DNA from: Pseudoselenomonas ruminantium
GTDB taxonomy: Bacteria; Bacillota; Negativicutes; Selenomonadales; Selenomonadaceae
Direction of reading: 5' to 3'
Assembly: GCA_002448495.1 (NCBI GenBank)
Contig: DJYL01000119.1
Location: 1-7,753, forward strand
Length of the DNA stretch: 7,753 nucleotides
The notes beneath the pieces were generated by a model. That model was not told the origin of the DNA. It did not search any database and saw only the letters and a program-made list of their open reading frames with translations. The translations under genes were made by a program, and so were the position numbers. The stretch's first letter is position 1. The number at the start of each line of letters is the position of its first letter. Of this stretch, positions 1 to 6,065 are shown in pieces.

Positions 1-53
1 AGATTGCTAAGCTCAGTCCGGAAGGTGTACGAATTCAAGAACAGCGGAGGTGA
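1..53 (+). CDS. prp: C-terminal end of probable ribosomal-processing cysteine protease Prp (partial)
   Basis: Only the last 16 codons of this gene are in the window. In frame 3 the bases read through to a TGA at 51-53, giving a tail that ends ...[13 protein letters not shown]. The stop lies inside the Shine-Dalgarno stretch of rpmA, as expected for tightly coupled genes. In Firmicutes the gene between rplU and rpmA is usually prp (ysxB), a cysteine protease that removes the N-terminal extension of L27. The L27 encoded next door carries such an extension. The tail, with a short helix-like IAKLSPEGV and a charged end, resembles what I expect at a Prp C-terminus, but 16 residues cannot prove it. 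The catalytic His and Cys lie outside the window. Confidence 0.6.
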   Translation, partial: IAKLSPEGVRIQEQRR

Positions 54-58
54 ATTCG

Positions 59-349
59 ATGTTTACTTTTGATTTGCAGTTGTTCGCACATAAAAAGGGT
101 GTTAGCTCCACGCGTAACGGTCGTGACAGCCATTCCAAGCGTCTCGGCGTTAAGGAGCAGGCTGGTACGGTTGTAACTGCTGGCAGCATTCTGGTTCGTC
201 AGCGCGGCACGCATTTCCATCCGGGCCACAATGTTGGTATCGGTAAGGATGATACCCTGTTCGCAAAGGTTGCCGGCAAGGTTGCTTTCGAGCGCAAAGG
301 CCGCTACCAGCGTCAGGTCAGCGTTTATACGGCTGAAGAAGCTATGTAA
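59..349 (+). CDS. rpmA: 50S ribosomal protein L27 with cleavable N-terminal extension
   Basis: The product is a 96-residue L27, a large-subunit protein whose N-terminal arm reaches towards the peptidyl-transferase centre. The family core is clear: [20 protein letters not shown] at residues 10-29, then the [10 protein letters not shown] segment and the basic C-terminal half. I chose the ATG at 59 because GGAGGTG at 46-52 sits at ideal spacing; an in-frame GTG at 50 would lie inside that ribosome-binding site. Residues 1-9 (MFTFDLQLF) match the extension of Firmicute L27, which is known to be removed by Prp to expose A10. The likely partner protease ends just upstream. Two intrinsic terminators follow, so rpmA closes its transcription unit, presumably rplU-prp-rpmA. 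Confidence 0.97.
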   Translation: MFTFDLQLFAHKKGVSSTRNGRDSHSKRLGVKEQAGTVVTAGSILVRQRGTHFHPGHNVGIGKDDTLFAKVAGKVAFERKGRYQRQVSVYTAEEAM

Positions 350-361
350 GACATATAACGG

Positions 362-394
362 ATACCTGCGCTTTTGGGCGCAGGTATTTGTTTA
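362..394 (+). terminator. Intrinsic terminator after rpmA
   Basis: A perfect 10-bp stem (362-371 ATACCTGCGC with 378-387 GCGCAGGTAT) encloses a 6-base loop and runs into TTGTTTA. It begins 12 bases after the rpmA stop. The T tract is interrupted by one G, so termination may be incomplete, which would fit the presence of a second terminator just downstream. Confidence 0.85.
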
Positions 395-432
395 TAAGGA
401 ACGGCGTTAGGTTGCGTTGTAGCGAGTAAAGG

Positions 433-476
433 CAAGAGCCGGTATTGAAAACGCAATGCCGGCTCTTGTTTTTATT
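433..476 (+). terminator. Second, stronger intrinsic terminator
   Basis: A 15-bp stem (433-447 with 454-468, one G-T pair at 443/458) has a 6-base loop AAAACG and is followed directly by TTTTTATT at 469-476. The outer ten pairs, CAAGAGCCGG with CCGGCTCTTG, are perfect and GC-rich. The T tract is on the + strand only, so it acts on rightward transcription, either readthrough from rpmA or a short transcript starting in the 395-432 gap. Confidence 0.88.
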
Positions 477-509
477 GACTACAAAGTGGCTGTTGTTAAT
501 GCCGTCGGT

Positions 510-606
510 GGTACTTTTCTTTGGCGCAAAGAAAAGTACCCAAAAGAAAACGTGGACTGAAATCACATCACGTGATTTACGTCCACCTGCGCCCTTCCTT
601 GGGCGC
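510..606. repeat. Triple-hairpin block, probable dispersed repeat element
   Basis: Three hairpins lie end to end in front of obg. The first is a perfect 14-bp inverted repeat, 510-523 (GGTACTTTTCTTTG) with 527-540, around a 3-base GCG loop. It is followed by CAAAAGAAAA, which nearly repeats its right arm. The second pairs 552-557 with 581-586 and 560-566 with 572-578, separated by a 2x2 mismatch, with loop ATCAC. The third pairs 589-594 with 601-606 (GCGCCC/GGGCGC). None has a T tract, so they do not look like terminators. The first hairpin resembles, from memory, GGTACTTTCTTTG-type palindromes repeated in many Gram-negative genomes. Whether it is repeated in this genome cannot be seen from one copy. 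It could instead be a structured obg leader. Confidence 0.55.
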
Positions 607-652
607 TGAGCAACGATATACAGTGGTCTTATGGTTTAGATGTGGAGGAAAT

Positions 653-1933
653 ATGCAGTTTATAGATAGAACTCGTGTTATCGTGAAAGCTGGTGACGGC
701 GGTCATGGTAAATCGGCGTTTAGAAGAGAGAAGTTTGTGCCGAAGGGCGGGCCGTCTGGTGGTGATGGCGGTCGGGGCGGCGATGTGATTTTTGTCGTTG
801 ACCAGAATATGAATACCCTGCTGGATTTCCGTTTTCATCGGAAGTTTACGGCGAAGAACGGGGAAAACGGCGATATCAAGAATCAGTATGGTGCCAATGC
901 ACCGGCCTGCTATGTCAAGGTACCGCCTGGAACGATTGTGAAGGACGAGGCTACGGGTAAAGTCTTGGCTGACCTTACGGAAATCGGGCAGGAGGCTGTG
1001 GTCTGCAAGGGCGGCCGTGGCGGCCGCGGCAATGCGAAGTTTGCTAACTCTGCCAACCGCACGCCGACCTTTGCCGAATTCGGTGAACCGGGTGAGGCAA
1101 AGAATCTGATTTTGGAATTGAAGCTGCTCGCTGATGTGGGGCTGGTCGGATATCCGAGTGTGGGCAAGTCGAGCCTGGTGGCCAGCTGTTCGGCAGCCAG
1201 ACCGGAGATTGCGGAGTATCATTTTACGACGATTACGCCGGTGCTCGGTGTGGTTAAGACGGACTACGAAAAGAGTTTTGTCATGGCGGATATTCCGGGG
1301 CTTATCGAAGGTGCCGCTGATGGTGTGGGCCTGGGGCATGATTTCCTGCGCCATGTGGAGCGTACAAAGCTCATTTTGCATATTGTGGATGCATCGGGAC
1401 TCGAAGGCCGTGACCCCATTGACGATTACCATAAAATCAATGCGGAGCTCAAGAAGTACAGCGAAAAGATTGCCCGTCGCACGCAGGTGCTCGTGGCGAA
1501 TAAAATCGACCTGTCCGAAGCGCAGGAAAACTTGCCGCGCCTGAAAAAGCTGGCCGAGGAAAACGGCATGAAGTTCTTTGCCATTTCGGCAGCGACCCGC
1601 GAAGGGGTGCAAGAGCTTATCGATTATACCGGTGAATGGCTCGATAACTATGTTGAGGAGCCGGAAACGGAAGACGAAGTTGTGGTTTATGACGAGAATG
1701 AGGAAGACCCGGACAAGATTACCATTTCCCGCAATATCAGCGGCGAGCTTGTGGTATCGGGACAGAATATTGAAAAACTCGTAAAGATGACCAACTTCTT
1801 AAATGATGAAGCGGTACGCCGCTTCCAGTACATCTGGCGCATCAAGAATCTCGATGAAAAGCTGCGGGAAAAGGGCGCCAAAGAGGGCGATACTATCCAT
1901 ATCGGCGAAATGGAATTTGAATTCCGCGATTAA
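653..1933 (+). CDS. obg: Obg family GTPase (ribosome assembly)
   Basis: The product is a 426-residue GTPase of the Obg/CgtA family, which binds the 50S subunit, acts late in its assembly and links growth to (p)ppGpp. The glycine-rich Obg fold covers about residues 1-158 (GDGGHGKSAFRREKFVPKGG near 14-33; GGRGGRGN at 120-127). The G domain has G1 GYPSVGKSS at 166-174, switch I TT at 192-193, G3 DIPG at 213-216, G4 NKID at 283-286 and G5 SAA at 312-314. A C-terminal OCT domain spans about 350-426, after an acidic linker. The ATG at 653 is preceded by GGAGG at 643-647 and gives the family's standard MQFIDR start. An open frame extends 44 codons further upstream into the hairpin block but has no family similarity. 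obg probably heads the operon, although I see no clear promoter. Confidence 0.98.
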   Translation: MQFIDRTRVIVKAGDGGHGKSAFRREKFVPKGGPSGGDGGRGGDVIFVVDQNMNTLLDFRFHRKFTAKNGENGDIKNQYGANAPACYVKVPPGTIVKDEATGKVLADLTEIGQEAVVCKGGRGGRGNAKFANSANRTPTFAEFGEPGEAKNLILELKLLADVGLVGYPSVGKSSLVASCSAARPEIAEYHFTTITPVLGVVKTDYEKSFVMADIPGLIEGAADGVGLGHDFLRHVERTKLILHIVDASGLEGRDPIDDYHKINAELKKYSEKIARRTQVLVANKIDLSEAQENLPRLKKLAEENGMKFFAISAATREGVQELIDYTGEWLDNYVEEPETEDEVVVYDENEEDPDKITISRNISGELVVSGQNIEKLVKMTNFLNDEAVRRFQYIWRIKNLDEKLREKGAKEGDTIHIGEMEFEFRD

Positions 1934-1959
1934 TAGTTAGGATTTACGGAGGAATAGAT

Positions 1960-2262
1960 TTGTTAAGAAATTCGTTAACCGGCAAGCAGAAAAGCTTTTT
2001 GCGCTCTATGGGGCAGAAGTTGGAACCCGTGGTGATGATGGGCAAGGAAGGCGTTACCCCGACGGTGGTCAAAGCGGCACAGGAGGCCATCAAGAAGCGG
2101 GAACTCATCAAAGTCCGCGTATTGCAGAACTGCATGGAAGAACCGGAAGATGCGATTACGATGCTGGCTGAACGCGCCGATGTGAATCTCGTGCAGATTA
2201 TCGGCCGCAATGGCCTGTTGTTTAAGCGCAACTACGACAAGCCGAAAATTGAACTGCCGTAA
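1960..2262 (+). CDS. yhbY: YhbY family RNA-binding protein (CRM domain)
   Basis: This 100-residue protein is a stand-alone CRM (CRS1-YhbY) domain, a small fold that binds pre-50S ribosomal RNA and is associated with large-subunit maturation. Visible family features are LTGKQKSFLRS at 6-16, the GKEG loop at 28-31, ELIKVRVL at 48-55 and the C-terminal IIGRNGLLFKR at 80-90. The start is TTG at 1960, supported by ACGGAGGA at 1946-1953 and by the match to the usual family N-terminus. It lies 26 bases after obg. Pairing with obg suits a shared role in 50S assembly. Length is normal for the family. Confidence 0.93.
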   Translation: MLRNSLTGKQKSFLRSMGQKLEPVVMMGKEGVTPTVVKAAQEAIKKRELIKVRVLQNCMEEPEDAITMLAERADVNLVQIIGRNGLLFKRNYDKPKIELP

Positions 2263-2264
2263 GC

Positions 2265-2279
2265 TAGTGTGCAACACTA
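2265..2279 (+). promoter_or_regulatory. Small perfect palindrome just before the proB ribosome-binding site
   Basis: TAGTGT (2265-2270) and ACACTA (2274-2279) form a 6-bp inverted repeat around GCA. It fills the space between the yhbY stop and the proB Shine-Dalgarno stretch (2281-2287). It could be a weak mRNA hairpin that tunes proB translation, or a protein-binding site, or chance. No T tract follows, so it is not a terminator. Confidence 0.3.
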
Positions 2280-2293
2280 AAGGGGGCAAAGAA

Positions 2294-3424
2294 ATGGCAA
2301 CTGCCAGAGAGCGTTTGCAGGAAGCAAAGCGCATAGTGGTCAAGGTGGGCACAAGTACCCTGACCCATGAAACGGGAAAACTGAATCTGCACCGCATTGA
2401 CCTCTTGTTGCGGGAAATAGCGGACCTCAAGAATCAGGGCAAGGAAATGATTCTCGTGTCCTCAGGCGCCATTGCCGCAGGTCTGGGAAAACTGGGGCTT
2501 GCGCAAAAGCCGGATTCCATTCCGGAAAAGCAGGCGGTAGCGGCCATCGGTCAGGGCGTGCTCATGCATATCTATGAGAAGCTCTTTGCCGAATACGGGC
2601 AGGTCATGGGACAGGTGCTTTTGACCAAGGAAAATTCCGTGCAGCACCATCAGTACATTCATTCCCGCAATTCTTTGCTGGCTCAGCTTTCCATGGGGGC
2701 TATCCCCGTCATCAATGAAAACGATGCGGTGGCGGTAGATGAGATTAAGATTGGTGACAACGACAATCTGTCGGCGATGGTGGCAACGTTGGTGGATGCC
2801 GATGCCCTGATTATCCTGTCGGATATTGAAGGGCTGTATACGGCTAATCCGGCAACACATCCGGAAGCTGAGCTTATCGCTGAGATTCCCGAAATTACCC
2901 CCGAGGTTGAAGCCATTGCCGGTGGTGCCGGTTCCAAACTCGGAACCGGCGGCATGATGACCAAGATTCAGGCTGCGCAGATTGCTATGAGTGCCGGTGT
3001 GACGATGGTCATTGCTTCGGGCTCACGGGAAAACGTGCTGCGGGATATTTTGACCGGTCAGAATATCGGTACGGTGTTTCCTGCGCGGGAGTCGCATCTC
3101 AGGGTGCGTAAGTCATGGCTGGCCTTTGGCAAGCGCCTGGCAGGGGAAATCGTGGTGGACGCGGGCTGTTCAAGAGCTATGCGCGAGCAGGGGGCTAGTA
3201 TCCTGCCGGCAGGCGTAATCGCCTGTGATGGTGACTTTGCCGCCGGCAGCACTGTGCGGGTGCTGACGGAAGCCCAGCAGGAAATTGCCCGGGGCATTGT
3301 GAACTTCGGCGCTGAGGATTTGCAAAAGATTCTCGGCAGACAGACGGAGGATATTGGAAAGCTGTTGAGCGGTGATATGCCGACAGAGGTCATTCATCGT
3401 GATAATATGGTATTAATGGTTTGA
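2294..3424 (+). CDS. proB: Glutamate 5-kinase
   Basis: ProB phosphorylates L-glutamate with ATP to gamma-glutamyl phosphate, the first and usually proline-inhibited step of proline synthesis. The 376-residue product has the full two-domain form. The amino-acid-kinase domain covers about 12-262, with KVGTSTLT at 17-24, SSGAIAAG at 56-63, INENDAV at 140-146, GDNDNLSA at 154-161 and the ATP-site GTGGMMTKI at 217-225. A PUA domain covers about 282-360, followed by EVIHRDNMVLMV. The ATG at 2294 has AGGGGGC at 2281-2287, seven bases away; an open frame continues upstream into yhbY but overlaps it needlessly. proA follows after 37 bases, so the two enzymes, which pass a labile intermediate, are made together. 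proC is not in the window. Confidence 0.98.
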   Translation: MATARERLQEAKRIVVKVGTSTLTHETGKLNLHRIDLLLREIADLKNQGKEMILVSSGAIAAGLGKLGLAQKPDSIPEKQAVAAIGQGVLMHIYEKLFAEYGQVMGQVLLTKENSVQHHQYIHSRNSLLAQLSMGAIPVINENDAVAVDEIKIGDNDNLSAMVATLVDADALIILSDIEGLYTANPATHPEAELIAEIPEITPEVEAIAGGAGSKLGTGGMMTKIQAAQIAMSAGVTMVIASGSRENVLRDILTGQNIGTVFPARESHLRVRKSWLAFGKRLAGEIVVDAGCSRAMREQGASILPAGVIACDGDFAAGSTVRVLTEAQQEIARGIVNFGAEDLQKILGRQTEDIGKLLSGDMPTEVIHRDNMVLMV

Positions 3425-3461
3425 TGGCCGATTGGCTGATTTAACGCGGGGAGGAATCGGA

Positions 3462-4715
3462 TTGGATATTCAGGCTGAAGTACGCAAAAAGGCCGAAGCG
3501 GCAAAAGCCGCATCCTATAAGCTGGGGACGCTTTCGACCAAGGTGAAAAATGAAGCACTGCTCGCTATGGCGCATGCATTGGAACAGCGCAGCAGTATGA
3601 TACTGACCGCTAATGCGCAGGACTTGGAAGAAGCCCGACAAAAGGGCGTGAAGCGTTCTTATCTGGACCGTCTGATGCTCGATGAAAACCGCATCGCCGG
3701 CATGGCTGAAGGTCTGCGGCAGACGGCGGCTCTGCCTGACCCCATCGGTCAGGGCGATTATTCAACTGTACGGCCTAATGGGCTGGAAATCCGTCGCGTG
3801 CGGGTACCGCTGGGCGTGGTGGGTATCATCTATGAAGCTCGTCCCAATGTCACGGCAGATGCCCTGGCGCTTTGCCTGAAATCTGGCAATGCTGTGCTTT
3901 TGCGCGGCGGCAGCGAGGCGATTCGCTCGAATATCGCCATCAGTTCTTTGTTGGCCGAAGAAGCCTATAAACATGGCATTCCCGCAGGGGCAATTCAGTT
4001 TATCGACTTTACGGATAGGGAAGCTGTGGGCGTAATGACGCATTTGACCGGGCTTCTGGATGTGATTATTCCCCGCGGTGGCGCAGGACTTATCAAGCGG
4101 GTAGTGGAGGACAGCTCCGTCCCGGTTATTGAAACGGGGACAGGCGTCTGCCATACTTATGTGGACGAGAGTGCGGATTTGCAGATGGCGCTTGATATTG
4201 CCATCAATGCCAAGACCAGCCGCCCCTCGGTCTGCAATGCCATGGAGACCCTGCTGGTACACAGAAAGGCTGCTGAAGAATTTCTGCCGCTGCTCTGCAA
4301 GGCCATGCAGGATAAAAAGGTGGAGCTGCGTGGCTGTGATAAGGCCGTGGTCATCTGCCCAGAAATGAAAAAGGCGGAAGAAGCAGATTGGTCAACGGAA
4401 TATGGCGACTTGATTTTATCCGTCAAGGTGGTGGAAGATATTACCGAGGCGATAGCGCATATCAACCGCTATAACACCGGTCATTCGGAAACGATTGTCA
4501 CGAATGACCTTAATCATGCCAATCGTTTTCAGAAGGAAGTGGATGCAGCGGCTGTGTATGTCAATGCGTCTACCCGCTTTACCGATGGTTTTGAATTCGG
4601 CTTTGGGGCGGAAATCGGCATCAGCACGCAGAAACTGCATGCCCGCGGGCCGATGGGGCTTATGGAACTTACAAGTTCCAAGTATCTCATTATGGGTGAG
4701 GGGCAGATTCGCTGA
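3462..4715 (+). CDS. proA: Glutamate-5-semialdehyde dehydrogenase (gamma-glutamyl phosphate reductase)
   Basis: ProA reduces gamma-glutamyl phosphate with NADPH to glutamate-5-semialdehyde, the second step of proline synthesis. With the TTG at 3462 as start the protein is 417 residues, the usual length, and begins MDIQAEVRKKAEAAK as expected. GGGGAGGA at 3448-3455 precedes it at good spacing. A longer frame from a TTG at 3432 adds ten residues, has no ribosome-binding site and would place GGGGAGGA inside the gene. Family landmarks are YEARPNVTADA at 124-134, the catalytic cysteine C258 in SRPSVCNAMETLL, GHSETIVT at 340-347 and FEFGFGAEIGISTQK at 377-391. Its stop overlaps the next start by one base (TGATG), suggesting translational coupling to the small membrane-protein gene. 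Confidence 0.97.
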   Translation: MDIQAEVRKKAEAAKAASYKLGTLSTKVKNEALLAMAHALEQRSSMILTANAQDLEEARQKGVKRSYLDRLMLDENRIAGMAEGLRQTAALPDPIGQGDYSTVRPNGLEIRRVRVPLGVVGIIYEARPNVTADALALCLKSGNAVLLRGGSEAIRSNIAISSLLAEEAYKHGIPAGAIQFIDFTDREAVGVMTHLTGLLDVIIPRGGAGLIKRVVEDSSVPVIETGTGVCHTYVDESADLQMALDIAINAKTSRPSVCNAMETLLVHRKAAEEFLPLLCKAMQDKKVELRGCDKAVVICPEMKKAEEADWSTEYGDLILSVKVVEDITEAIAHINRYNTGHSETIVTNDLNHANRFQKEVDAAAVYVNASTRFTDGFEFGFGAEIGISTQKLHARGPMGLMELTSSKYLIMGEGQIR

Positions 4716-4873
4716 TGAACATTTTGTTCGGTTACTGGCGCACATTGCGGCAGTATCTGGCTACACCCAAAGGAAGGCATGACAGCCGGGATTATGGCAG
4801 GGCGCTGCTTTTTATGGCACTGACTATAGTGCTTATCTATATAGGCCTTTATGTGTGGGGAGGAATCCGGTGA
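4715..4873 (+). CDS. Small single-pass membrane protein, function unknown
   Basis: I do not recognise this 52-residue protein. Its ATG overlaps the proA stop and its TGA overlaps the nadD start, both as TGATG, so it is fitted into the operon at each end. Residues 1-29 are hydrophilic and basic (R9, R12, K19, R21, R25, R29). Residues 30-48 form one strongly hydrophobic segment (ALLFMALTIVLIYIGLYVW), followed by GGIR. By the positive-inside rule the N-terminus should be cytoplasmic. There is no cleavable signal peptide pattern. The nearest purine-rich stretch, AGGGG at about 4699-4703, is a little far, so translation may depend on coupling from proA. The ribosome-binding site of nadD (GGGGAGGA) lies inside its last codons. 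At this size it is easily missed by gene callers. Coding is inferred from the overlaps and the membrane segment. Confidence 0.75.
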   Translation: MNILFGYWRTLRQYLATPKGRHDSRDYGRALLFMALTIVLIYIGLYVWGGIR

Positions 4874-5478
4874 TGAAAAAGCGAATAGGGCTGATGGGCG
4901 GCACTTTTGACCCCGTTCATTTAGCGCATTTGCATATTGCTGAAGAATCCCGGCAGGCTTTTTCTCTGGATGAAGTGCTCTTTATCCCCGCGGCGCAGCC
5001 CCCGCATAAACAGGGGCGGAAAATTGCCTCGGCGAAACAGCGGATAAAAATGGTGGAACTGGCCATTGCAGGAAATCCTGCCTTTACGCTGAATCTTTTG
5101 GAAATGAGAAGGCAGGGCCCCTCGTATTCGTGGCTTACCGTACAGGAACTGCATGAACGTTTGGGTGCAGAGGCGGAACTCTATTTTATCACCGGTTCGG
5201 ATTCCATTAACGACCTGCCCACATGGAATCATGCGAAGGACTTGGTGGCTGCCTGTCATTTTATCGGTGCTGCTCGTCCGGAAGTTCCCTTTGATGAGAA
5301 ACTTCTGCTGGATTCCTTTGGGCAGGAGCTGCGGCAGCATATCCATGAGCTGCAGATTCCCCGCATGGAGATTTCCTCTACCCTTATTCGGCAGCGTGTC
5401 GCAGGAGGAAAGTCCATTCGCTATTTAGTACCAGAAAAAGTTGCTGATTATATTCAAAAAGAAGGTTTGTATCAATGA
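4873..5478 (+). CDS. nadD: Nicotinate-nucleotide adenylyltransferase
   Basis: NadD transfers AMP from ATP to nicotinic acid mononucleotide, giving deamido-NAD, the penultimate step of NAD synthesis. The 201-residue length is typical. The nucleotidyl-transferase signature GGTFDPVHLAHL at 9-20 contains the HxxH pair H16/H19. PPHK is at 43-46, TGSDSINDLPTW at 107-118, and the C-terminal ISSTLIRQRVAGGKSIRYLVP at 168-187 carries the second ATP-binding motif. The start is the ATG at 4873, served by GGGGAGGA at 4857-4864 within the preceding small gene; an upstream in-frame GTG at 4855 would overlap that site. The yqeK start overlaps the nadD stop by four bases (ATGA), the common nadD-yqeK pairing of Firmicutes. 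Confidence 0.97.
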   Translation: MKKRIGLMGGTFDPVHLAHLHIAEESRQAFSLDEVLFIPAAQPPHKQGRKIASAKQRIKMVELAIAGNPAFTLNLLEMRRQGPSYSWLTVQELHERLGAEAELYFITGSDSINDLPTWNHAKDLVAACHFIGAARPEVPFDEKLLLDSFGQELRQHIHELQIPRMEISSTLIRQRVAGGKSIRYLVPEKVADYIQKEGLYQ

Positions 5479-6053
5479 GTTTTGCCATGGGCTATGAAGA
5501 AATGCGCGCCCTGCTCGAAAAGAGCCTGAAGCCCTCCCGCTATCAACATTCTTTGGGCGTGGCAGAGACCGCAGTGTTTTTGGCCCGTCGTTTTGGTGTG
5601 GAGCAGGAGCAAGCTCAGGTGGCAGGATTGCTTCACGATTGTGCGCGGGAATTTCGCAATGAGGATTTAATCGCAGAAGCAGAAAAGCGGTTGATTATGG
5701 TGGGCGATATTGAACGCCAAATGCCTTTGCTGCTCCATGCCTATGTGGGAGCCCGTCTGGTGAACGAAAAATACGGAGTCTCAGACCGTGCGGTGGAGCA
5801 GGCTATCTGGCGGCATACCGTAGGCGGAGCGAAGATGACCGATTTGGATAAGATTATCTGGTTTGCCGATATGATTGAACCGAACCGGGATTACCCTGAT
5901 GTGGAGCGCCTGCGGGAGCTGGCGCAAAATGCCTCGCTTGATGAGATGATGCTGGCGGGGCTTACCCAGTCGATTTCCTTTGTGCTGCAAAAGGGCGGGC
6001 TTATACATCCCGATACGGTAATTGCCAGAAATGAAATACTGCTTAACAGATAG
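5475..6053 (+). CDS. yqeK: HD-domain Ap4A hydrolase (symmetrical bis(5'-nucleosyl)-tetraphosphatase)
   Basis: YqeK proteins split diadenosine tetraphosphate into two ADP, removing a nucleotide that accumulates under stress. The 192-residue product has the metal-binding HD set: H25 in YQHSLGVA, H54-D55 in LLHDCAR, H88 in LLHAYVGA, H114 in AIWRHTVGG and D132 in FADMIEPNRDYP. These match the family order and spacing. The ATG at 5475 overlaps the nadD stop and has AGAAGG about ten bases upstream; an ATG four codons later (5487) is also possible. Its position after nadD and near rsfS is the standard arrangement. The substrate is assigned by family and was not derived from the sequence. Confidence 0.93.
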   Translation: MSFAMGYEEMRALLEKSLKPSRYQHSLGVAETAVFLARRFGVEQEQAQVAGLLHDCAREFRNEDLIAEAEKRLIMVGDIERQMPLLLHAYVGARLVNEKYGVSDRAVEQAIWRHTVGGAKMTDLDKIIWFADMIEPNRDYPDVERLRELAQNASLDEMMLAGLTQSISFVLQKGGLIHPDTVIARNEILLNR

Positions 6054-6065
6054 AAGGTCAGGCTG

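Noticed and set aside
50..58. GTG start for rpmA giving three extra residues
   Set aside because: The GTG is part of the GGAGGTG ribosome-binding site that serves the ATG at 59.
475..503. TTGACT at 475-480 as a -35 box for obg
   Set aside because: It overlaps the terminator T tract and no acceptable -10 lies 16-18 bases downstream.
567..576. ATCACGTGAT 10-bp palindrome as an operator
   Set aside because: It is contained within the second hairpin of the repeat block, where the longer stem explains the symmetry better.
617..622. TATACA as a -10 box close to obg
   Set aside because: No -35 sequence is present at the right distance; four of six matches alone is not enough.
521..652. In-frame 44-codon N-terminal extension of Obg starting at a TTG
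   Set aside because: It lies inside the hairpin block, has no ribosome-binding site and no Obg similarity; the ATG at 653 has GGAGG and the conserved MQFIDR start.
629..1612. 327-codon open frame on the minus strand opposite obg
   Set aside because: It is a shadow of a highly conserved gene; the translation is low-complexity in style, with no recognisable domain and no credible start signal.
3432..3461. TTG start for proA ten codons upstream
   Set aside because: It has no ribosome-binding site, and the strong GGGGAGGA lies inside the added stretch at correct spacing for the TTG at 3462.
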